Source of the DNA: Actinomycetes bacterium
Lineage (GTDB): Bacteria; Actinomycetota; Acidimicrobiia; Acidimicrobiales; SZUA-35
Reading direction: 5' to 3'
Assembly: GCA_024227975.1 (NCBI GenBank)
Contig: JAAETV010000730.1
Coordinates: forward strand, 1 to 8,633
Length of the DNA: 8,633 bases
Part shown: positions 1 through 5,419 of the stretch, in pieces
Position numbering within the stretch: position 1 is the stretch's first letter
Layout of the letters: every line of letters begins with the position of its first letter
Notes under the pieces: model-generated
What the model saw: only the letters and a program-made list of their open reading frames with translations
Databases searched by the model: none
What the model was told of the DNA's origin: nothing
Position numbers and translations under genes: made by a program

Positions 1-661
1 CAACCATGGCACCAACCCCAAGAAGCCGATGGAGCAGACCTGTGTCGCGGATATGGACCCGGGGTGAGCGAACCTGCCGCTTGCTGATGTTTGCGTGCCA
101 AGGCTGCAGCTGCCCCACGACAAGCGCGTCGGTCAACGCATCGACGTAGCGACGCATGGTCCTCTGGGATACATCGACCGAGCGGCCTATCTCCGCCCCG
201 TTCCAAGTCTGGCCGTGATAGTGGGCCAGCATCGACCAGACGCGGCGCATGGTGGTGGCCGACAGGCCTAGGCCAAGGGCAGCGAGGTAGGACTCGGGGA
301 GGCCGCCCCGCAACCACAACCGGTCGAGGTGGGTGGCGCCAACATCGACCAAATCGAACCCCGTCAGCTCCACGAACGCCACTCGCCCCGCCAGACTCTC
401 GCCGCCAAGCCCCACCAGGTCAGGAGAAGCGCTGCCCAACACGAGGAAGCGCCCGGGCCTTCGATCCTCGTCAACCAGAACCCGCAGGATGGGGAACAGG
501 TCGGGCCGCAACTGGGCCCCGTCGATCACGACCGTACCGGTCGACCCCGATAGCGCCAGTGTTGACTTGCCTGCCTGACGAGACCCGGTGAGCAACACCG
601 CAGGCGCCTCGCCCAGCGCCTGACGCAACTGGCGCTCCGGTTGTCGACGTCGTATCAGCAC
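1..661 (-). CDS. AAA/DUF4143-type ATPase, 3' end beyond window, possibly decayed
   Basis: Reading the minus strand from GTG at 661 gives 220 open codons that leave the window at base 1; an in-frame TGA at 673-671 lies just upstream, so GTG 661 is the natural start. The product begins [16 protein letters not shown], has a Walker A loop GSRQAGKST near residues 25-33, a Walker B-like VVIDGAQ, then [30 protein letters not shown], a winged-helix-like part, and [11 protein letters not shown] near the edge. This order is that of the COG1373 family (AAA_14 plus DUF4143), poorly characterised ATPases common in accessory DNA. Against my memory of the family, about 25-30 residues are missing between Walker A and Walker B, and a similar block is missing after LWLRGG, where the conserved FIRTYLERD-type segment normally sits. 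The usual Walker B glutamate is Gly. The family call is firm; whether the protein works is doubtful. Confidence 0.75.
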   Translation of the reverse strand, partial: MLIRRRQPERQLRQALGEAPAVLLTGSRQAGKSTLALSGSTGTVVIDGAQLRPDLFPILRVLVDEDRRPGRFLVLGSASPDLVGLGGESLAGRVAFVELTGFDLVDVGATHLDRLWLRGGLPESYLAALGLGLSATTMRRVWSMLAHYHGQTWNGAEIGRSVDVSQRTMRRYVDALTDALVVGQLQPWHANISKRQVRSPRVHIRDTGLLHRLLGVGAMV

Positions 662-672
662 CGCCCCAGATC

Positions 673-713
673 AACATTGAAATACGGATATCACATGGCG
701 GAATTTCAATGTT
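673..713. repeat. 11-bp perfect inverted repeat upstream of the ATPase gene
   Basis: AACATTGAAAT at 673-683 is matched exactly by its reverse complement ATTTCAATGTT at 703-713, with 19 bases between the arms. The arm centres are 30 bases apart, about three helical turns, so both would lie on one face of the DNA. The element is an AT-rich patch in GC-rich surroundings and ends 12 bases before the GTG start at 661. On the minus strand one arm contains TTGAAA, a plausible -35 element, with only a weak -10 candidate 17 to 19 bases on. An operator for a dimeric or tetrameric regulator is the simplest reading; a 5'-leader hairpin is the alternative. Confidence 0.5.
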
Positions 714-958
714 CCTACAGTGGGCGGTTTCGGACGCGCAGAACCCTGTCATGGCCACCGACCTTGGTGAATGCACGCAATCCTGACGTTCTCCCGTGGG
801 AATGTCCTCGGTTTCATACCTGGCCCCGTCGACTGTGATGGCGTCAACCCGGATGTCTCGGTGCCGAAGAGCTGTGGTCGATCGATGATGCACGCCTCAC
901 CGTTCTTGGACTCACATAGTCTCAACAAACCTGACGCGTGTCGACACTTCCAACTGTC

Positions 959-1403
959 TCAGGTCAGCGCGGCTACGCATTGGCGACTCCGGTCTGTGAC
1001 GAGCTGGGCGAGCCGTTCGGGCAGGTGGGATTCCGGACCCTCGACATTGGTCTCCGCTGCGGCTCGAGCCAAGGCGTCCGGCGCACAGGTCGCCAGGTCG
1101 ACGACCCGCTCGACGAGGCGCCAGCGATCGAGCTTGAGCTCGTCGGCAGCGTGTTCCCATGCTGAGCGCCGGTCGGTACGTCGTAGCTTGTAGTCATCAC
1201 CGATCTTCATCGCCAACTTGATCTTGTACCCGTCGGTGTCGTCGTGGGGCAGGTACGAGGCGACGTCGTACAGGGGCGCGAGGCGGACCTGGGTTCCGGC
1301 CAGCAAGAGGCCGTAGTTCTTGGCGTGAGCGTCGGTACCGACAATCAGCCAGTTGAAGCCCCATGCCGGATTCTGCTGGTCGATGATTTGCTGGCTGGCC
1401 GGT
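959..1403 (-). pseudogene. hipA: HipA-type kinase toxin remnant, C-terminal part only
   Basis: The minus-strand frame is open from just after a TGA at 1406-1404 to a TGA at 961-959, about 147 codons. It contains GFNWLIVGTDAHAKNYG followed by LAPLYDVASYLP and YKIKLAMKIG. These match the catalytic loop (TDxHAKN, with the catalytic Asp) and the Mg-binding Asp segment (YDVAS) of HipA kinases, which phosphorylate targets such as glutamyl-tRNA synthetase and cause growth arrest in toxin-antitoxin pairs. Full HipA proteins are about 400-440 residues. Here the N-terminal subdomain, ATP-binding loop and activation segment are absent, and no ATG or GTG start lies before the conserved part; the first usable start is TTG at 1306, inside the kinase core. 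Residues SQQIID at the upstream end may derive from an earlier part of HipA joined by deletion. No HipB-like antitoxin was found. The C-terminal stop looks native, so this is a 5'-truncated relic. Confidence 0.75.
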
Positions 1404-1568
1404 CACTCTCGCTCGTGGGAAAGACCACTGGTCATTGGTTCGATCGGACACCCATGGCAACGCGAATGGGAGTCCACCACCTTGATTGAGTTGTCAGTGA
1501 GGGTGGTTGCCGAGCCGTTGACTGGTCAGGCTCCGAATCCTCGCCGAGGGCTTGTAGTCCCTCACCAA

Positions 1569-1832
1569 TCATTCGGTTACCGGTCCTGGGGTTCCGGTCT
1601 CATCCCAAGACGTCAGGCTCCCGGCCCGGTCGTAGGTGCAAGTATGATCACCGGCCGCGCTGTTGCCAGGCAGGTTCATGCCCTGATGGATGAGTTCACC
1701 ATCACAAGCCCACCCACAGTAATCCGAGTCGCGGTCGGCACAGCCGGTCATCGTGGGGCTGAGATAGGTCCATCGACCTAGGGACCCGGCATCGTCCGGA
1801 GGTTCCGAGGTCGGTTCCACCGCGACGAGCAA
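1569..1832 (-). pseudogene. Possible RHS/YD-repeat protein fragment
   Basis: An 87-codon minus-strand frame with a TTG start ends in CTYDRAGSLTSWDETG shortly before its stop. The string YDRAGSLTSW fits the YDxxGxL core of RHS/YD repeats, which form the shells of large secreted toxins and wall-associated proteins. The preceding part (DYCGWACDGELIHQG) could be a degraded neighbouring repeat. RHS proteins exceed 1000 residues, so at most this is a small relic. It could also be chance in GC-rich DNA; the call rests on one motif. Confidence 0.35.
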
Positions 1833-1885
1833 TCGGGCCGCGGATACTCATCATCGGGCTCCAGATGTCGACGCGAGGTGGAACC
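1813..1885. repeat. 9-bp inverted repeat flanking the region before gene 1
   Basis: GGTTCCACC at 1813-1821 is the exact reverse complement of GGTGGAACC at 1877-1885, with 55 bases between. The match extends inward as GCG and CGC if a one-base bulge is allowed. It lies just upstream of gene 1 and could be a regulatory site, the ends of a small lost element, or chance. Confidence 0.3.
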
Positions 1886-1888
1886 CTG

Positions 1889-1894
1889 TAAAGG
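1889..1894 (+). promoter_or_regulatory. Shine-Dalgarno-like TAAAGG favouring ATG 1905
   Basis: TAAAGG ends 10 bases before ATG 1905. The alternative in-frame GTG at 1878 has only a weak GCGAG directly adjoining it, and would add the nine residues MEPCKGFFF before the membrane-protein start. The site therefore supports ATG 1905, though GTG 1878 cannot be excluded. Confidence 0.45.
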
Positions 1895-1904
1895 CTTCTT
1901 TTTC

Positions 1905-4823
1905 ATGCTCCGTCCGTCGGTCAGCCAATCGAGTGCTACTACTAGCCCATCGCCACGCCTGTTGGCTGGCGTGGCCCTGCTCGTTGGGGCCAGCTATCTC
2001 CTGTGGCGGACGACCACGCTCGGCAGCGGCTGGCTGCTCGTCGTGTCGGTCACGCTCTTCTTCACCGAGTTATGGGCCTACTGCGAGCTGGCCTTGCTCA
2101 GCTTCCAGGCCTGGACCCTGCCCGTCTCTCCGGGCGTAGACCCGGACCTGGACCACCACGATCAGCCCCGGCCCGACGAGCCGATCGACGTGATCGTGGT
2201 GGCTGCGGGCCAACGTCCCGATCAAATCGAGCACTCTCTCATGGGAGCGACGGCGCTGGCCGGCACGGGGCGAGTCATCGTCATCGACAGCCAGCATCGG
2301 CCCGAAGCAGCCACGGCAACAAGCTACTTCCCGGCTCAGTACCTGATCGATCCTGCCATCGAGAGGAATGCGGCAGCGAGGGTTCACGCCAACGCCGAAT
2401 CAGAGCTGTATCTCTGGCTCCAGGCCGGCCAGGTGCCGATGCCAGCGGCCCTTCAGGTCCTACGCCGTCATTTCGAGGACAGATCGGTTGCCGTCGTCCA
2501 GAGCGCGGTCGGACTGATGAATGCGGAGTCGTTGATCCACCTTCGAGGAGGGCGAGATGATGAGGCTCTGATCCGCGAGGTTACAGGCCCAGCCATGAGC
2601 CGCTTCGGTGTCGCCCCCTGGTCGGGACCCGGATCGGTGATTCGACGCTCCGCCATAGACAATGTGGGCGGGTACGCCTCCGACAGTCCCATAGCCGTCG
2701 GTCGTGCCGCGGCCAACCTTCACCACTCCGGGTGGAAGACGTCCTATGAGGGCGGGGGCCATATCCGCGTGACCGCAGCCGAGACGATGGCCCAATACCT
2801 GGATGATCGACGGGCACGAGCCCGTAACGCCTTCGAGCTCCTGGCCACTGGCCTCCCGCTCGGTATCGGGATGCGGCTCCCCTTCAAAGCGCGATTGGCC
2901 CAGGTGGCCTCAATCGCCCCCTTCCTGAGGGGCATTCGCCTCTTCCTCCAGCTCATACTCCTCTTGATCGTGCTCCTGAGCGGGGAGCAACCATTCGAAG
3001 CTCCGGTCCTCGCCGTTCTTGCCGCGTGGGCCATCAGCGGGTCGCTCGGTGTCGTTGCCCGCTGGGCCCTCGCTCGGGGCTCGATGGCTATCGGTGATTT
3101 CGTCGGACACGGCTGGCGGACGGTAGAGACCGATTTCGAGGCCGTCGTCGATGTCGTCCACCAACATCGGGTCAGGTCGACAACCATGCCAGACCAGGCC
3201 CCAGGGCTAGCTGCGCTCGGGCGGCTGCGGTTGTTGACCGGGGCGGTCATCGCCCTCGATTTGGCGTTGTTGGCACGGGCGGTGACCCTGGTGGCTCATG
3301 ACGCCCTACCGGCCATGACAACAGCATCCCGCATGGCCGTGCTCGGTATCGCCCTGTTGACCTTGGTCCCCATGGTCGACGTACTCCAAGTGGTCGTATT
3401 GACCCGGCAGCGGCGCAAGCACCACCGTCTCCAGGCTGACCTGACCATCTCGATCGATGGTACGCCGGCTACCACTGTCGACTTCTCTCCGAGCGGGGTC
3501 GGCGTCCAACTGGAATCAGCTCCGCCGATCGGTTCGACAATCAGATTCGCCGTCACCCTGCCCGCCCTCGATGGCGGCGACCAGGTGATCGAGGGCGAAG
3601 CCATCGTTCGGGCTTCTAGCCCTGATCCCAGCGGTTTGGTGCGAGTCGGCCTCGAGTTCACCGACCTGAGCGACCTGGCCCAGCTGGTCATCATCGCCTA
3701 CTGCGTCCTTGGTCAAGCCGTATCGGCCGATCGAGAACGCGGAGTTCTCCTCGCGCCCGGACAGTTGAGCGTGGAACAGGCCGCAGGCCAGCACCGTGGG
3801 CTCCAGCTGATGACAGGCCTGGCGGTGATGGGCGGGGTGGCCGTCTTCCTGGCCGGCCCATCAGCGGCGGCAACGACATCGGCCGAGGACATGCTCCCGG
3901 TGCACACCGTGTGTGTGTTCCATGCCGATGGATCGGAGGCTGCCGACGCCACCATTGAAGGGCTCAGCCCGGGCGGCTGGACGCCCCTGGGGACGACCCC
4001 AGCCGATGGGTGCCTCGGAGTCGACGGCACCTACGAGGACTATGCCGCCAACTTCTCAGGCAACCGGGTCGTGGTTGAGGACGACAAAGCCACCGCAGGC
4101 GTGGCCAACGTCGGGCTGCCGAACCGCAGGGTCTTCGTCTTCAATGGCGACGGTGAGCTGGTCCAAGCCGAGGTCCGCTACCTCACCGATACCTGGGTCG
4201 ATGCCATCACCACCAACGGCGAGGTCGTGATCGAAAGCCATCTGGCAACGACCGACGTCGAGATCGTTTGGGATGGTCAGCGCTTCGTGGCAGCCCTCGA
4301 AGCCGGCGACCTCATTCTCCAGCTCAGCGTATTGCGGGCCGACGATGGGACCAGCATTGCCGAAATCGATCGGGGAAGTGGGTGGGAGCCATTCGTCGAC
4401 GGGATGAACACCCTTCCCGGCCGCCTCGCCGTGCGCCTCAGTGACGGTCAGGTCGCAAAGCTCGAGGTCCCAGCCGGCCACGAAGTGAGGCTCCCATCCG
4501 GAGCCACAACCGCCCTGGCCCCCGTCAGCCCGCCGACAACCACCGAGTTCGACTCCGAGCCCAACCCCACAACCACTTCCGGGCCCACAACCACTTCCGG
4601 GCCCACAACCACTTCCGAGTCCACAACCACTACCGGGCCTGAGCCCACAACCACTACCGAGCCCGACCCGACAACCACCAACGAACCTGACCCGACAGCC
4701 ACTACGGAGCCCGACCCGACAACCACCACGGAGCCCGAGCCGACAACCAGCTCGGCAACAACCACGTCAGCGCCCAGTACTACGGCGACAACAGCACCCA
4801 CTATGTCAGAGGCCGGGCCATGA
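1905..4823 (+). CDS. Degenerate cellulose-synthase-like GT2 membrane protein with PilZ domain and exported Thr-rich tail
   Basis: 972 residues from ATG 1905 (981 from GTG 1878). Order seen: two membrane helices (about 19-34, 42-66); a GT2-like domain (about 93-320); helices at 344-359, 367-386, 444-465 and 477-499; a PilZ domain (about 500-605); a seventh helix (633-651); an exported domain (about 655-880) with Cys 670 and 703; and a Thr/Pro-rich tail (884-972). The GT2-helices-PilZ order is that of BcsA, the cellulose synthase subunit activated by c-di-GMP. PilZ motifs are present: R504-KHH-R508 and DFSPSG at 526-531. The GT2 fold can be followed by IDVIVVAA, VIVIDSQHRPE, GSVIRRSAIDNVGGY and LHHSGW. 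Its active-site signatures are lost: DxD is QAG (173-175), TED is IAV (263-265), and QxxRW aligns with D301-RRAR. It is probably a pseudoenzyme that reads c-di-GMP and acts on partners. The ATG of the next gene overlaps its stop, so translation is likely coupled. Fold and PilZ are confident; the role is inferred. Confidence 0.88.
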   Translation: MLRPSVSQSSATTSPSPRLLAGVALLVGASYLLWRTTTLGSGWLLVVSVTLFFTELWAYCELALLSFQAWTLPVSPGVDPDLDHHDQPRPDEPIDVIVVAAGQRPDQIEHSLMGATALAGTGRVIVIDSQHRPEAATATSYFPAQYLIDPAIERNAAARVHANAESELYLWLQAGQVPMPAALQVLRRHFEDRSVAVVQSAVGLMNAESLIHLRGGRDDEALIREVTGPAMSRFGVAPWSGPGSVIRRSAIDNVGGYASDSPIAVGRAAANLHHSGWKTSYEGGGHIRVTAAETMAQYLDDRRARARNAFELLATGLPLGIGMRLPFKARLAQVASIAPFLRGIRLFLQLILLLIVLLSGEQPFEAPVLAVLAAWAISGSLGVVARWALARGSMAIGDFVGHGWRTVETDFEAVVDVVHQHRVRSTTMPDQAPGLAALGRLRLLTGAVIALDLALLARAVTLVAHDALPAMTTASRMAVLGIALLTLVPMVDVLQVVVLTRQRRKHHRLQADLTISIDGTPATTVDFSPSGVGVQLESAPPIGSTIRFAVTLPALDGGDQVIEGEAIVRASSPDPSGLVRVGLEFTDLSDLAQLVIIAYCVLGQAVSADRERGVLLAPGQLSVEQAAGQHRGLQLMTGLAVMGGVAVFLAGPSAAATTSAEDMLPVHTVCVFHADGSEAADATIEGLSPGGWTPLGTTPADGCLGVDGTYEDYAANFSGNRVVVEDDKATAGVANVGLPNRRVFVFNGDGELVQAEVRYLTDTWVDAITTNGEVVIESHLATTDVEIVWDGQRFVAALEAGDLILQLSVLRADDGTSIAEIDRGSGWEPFVDGMNTLPGRLAVRLSDGQVAKLEVPAGHEVRLPSGATTALAPVSPPTTTEFDSEPNPTTTSGPTTTSGPTTTSESTTTTGPEPTTTTEPDPTTTNEPDPTATTEPDPTTTTEPEPTTSSATTTSAPSTTATTAPTMSEAGP
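4566..4755 (+). repeat. In-frame Thr/Pro tandem repeats in the gene 1 tail
   Basis: Three near-identical 18-base units start at 4566, 4584 and 4602 (consensus CCCACAACCACTTCCGGG, encoding PTTTSG). Looser units of 18 to 24 bases follow, encoding PTTTTEPD-like repeats. All keep the reading frame. The tail resembles the extended Thr/Pro linkers of actinobacterial surface proteins, which are often O-glycosylated; that modification is inferred here. The 18-base units are candidates for length variation between strains. Confidence 0.85.
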
Positions 4824-5419
4824 CCCTTCGCCGCGCCCTGGAGATCATGTTGGGAGTCGCCGTTCTGCTGTCGGCGGCAATACTGGTGGGCAGCGCCATC
4901 TCGACCAGTTCGGCCCGGATTTCGGCATCAACCGAGAGCAGTGGGTTCTTCACCTCGGGAGAGATCTCACTCGACCGTCCCAACTCGTCGGTTGATCTCC
5001 TCTTCAACGCCAATCAGCTCTATCCAGGCGCTACCGCGACGGGCTGCATGATGATCGAGTACACCGGCACCCTCCAGGCCGATATTCGGATCCATGGCTC
5101 GGTCAGGGGCGGAACCGGCCTCGAGAACTATGTCGAGCTCACGCTAGCCATCGACCGCTCAGGCCAATGTCCCATCGAAGGCCTGCCAGCAGATCTCGCT
5201 CGAGCCAATGACAGCCAATACTCGGAGCAGGTCGTCTTCGATGACAGCTTGGCCGACCTCTGGACGCGCCACGGCACCTATGCCCGCGGCATCAAGGTCG
5301 ACGAGAGCGCCTCGACCGGCGAACAGATCGCCATCCTCGGAACCGCAGAACTAGTCGACGACAATGACGCTCAAGGGCGTGAGACCGAGTTCATCATCAC
5401 GGTCGAAGCGCGACCATGA
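4820..5419 (+). CDS. Exported TasA/camelysin-like protein, probable substrate of the adjoining signal peptidase
   Basis: 199 residues. The N-terminus has a short basic part (R4, R5), a hydrophobic stretch at about 8-26 and small residues after it (SAISTSSARISA), typical of a signal peptide or anchor. The mature part starts with SSGFFTSGEISLD, then LYPGATATGCMMIEYTGTLQ and ADIRIHG. This follows the pattern of TasA, camelysin and other SipW-dependent proteins: a beta-strand start, a PGxxxT turn, then an N/Y-TGTLxAD segment. Those proteins form fibres or surface layers in biofilms of Gram-positive bacteria. Cys 76 and Cys 117 could form a disulfide. Its ATG overlaps the stop of gene 1 in ATGA, with a GAGG-like site about 8 bases upstream, and its own stop overlaps the ATG of the signal peptidase fusion. 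The neighbouring SipW-type peptidase strengthens the call, since such pairs are usually adjacent. Similarity is by pattern only, so the family is moderately sure and fibre formation is inference. Confidence 0.75.
   Translation: MTLRRALEIMLGVAVLLSAAILVGSAISTSSARISASTESSGFFTSGEISLDRPNSSVDLLFNANQLYPGATATGCMMIEYTGTLQADIRIHGSVRGGTGLENYVELTLAIDRSGQCPIEGLPADLARANDSQYSEQVVFDDSLADLWTRHGTYARGIKVDESASTGEQIAILGTAELVDDNDAQGRETEFIITVEARP

Larger units (their letters stand above)
1404..1904. other. Non-coding or decayed stretch before the operon
   Basis: About 500 bases separate the HipA relic from the first operon gene. Open frames here are short, overlap on both strands and show no recognisable domain apart from the YD-repeat-like fragment listed separately. 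No tRNA, convincing sigma-70 promoter or Rho-independent terminator could be made out by eye. The operon promoter should lie in the downstream part, but no -35/-10 pair with good spacing was seen. Confidence 0.5.

Noticed and set aside
91..591. A long plus-strand open frame of 166 codons
   Set aside because: It is antisense to the DUF4143-type ATPase, whose minus-strand frame carries recognisable motifs. The plus-strand product is Arg/Pro-rich with no domain.
673..713. The inverted repeat as a Rho-independent terminator
   Set aside because: The stem is AT-rich with a 19-base loop and no T-run follows on either strand. Its place before a start codon fits a regulator site better.
471..893. A 140-codon minus-strand frame
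   Set aside because: It overlaps the ATPase start in a different frame, runs through the inverted repeat and shows no recognisable domain.
959..1306. The HipA open frame as a functional small toxin from the TTG at 1306
   Set aside because: The TTG lies inside the kinase core after the catalytic loop, so the product would lack the ATP-binding lobe and the catalytic Asp.
4566..4755. The short tandem repeats as a CRISPR array
   Set aside because: The units are contiguous without spacers and encode an in-frame Thr/Pro tail.
4448..4801. A minus-strand frame encoding Val/Gly/Ser repeats
   Set aside because: It is the mirror of the Thr/Pro codon repeats of gene 1, a low-complexity shadow.
1905..4823. 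Gene 1 as an active cellulose synthase (bcsA)
   Set aside because: The DxD, TED and QxxRW signatures are replaced, and no bcsB, bcsC or cellulase-like gene is seen nearby.
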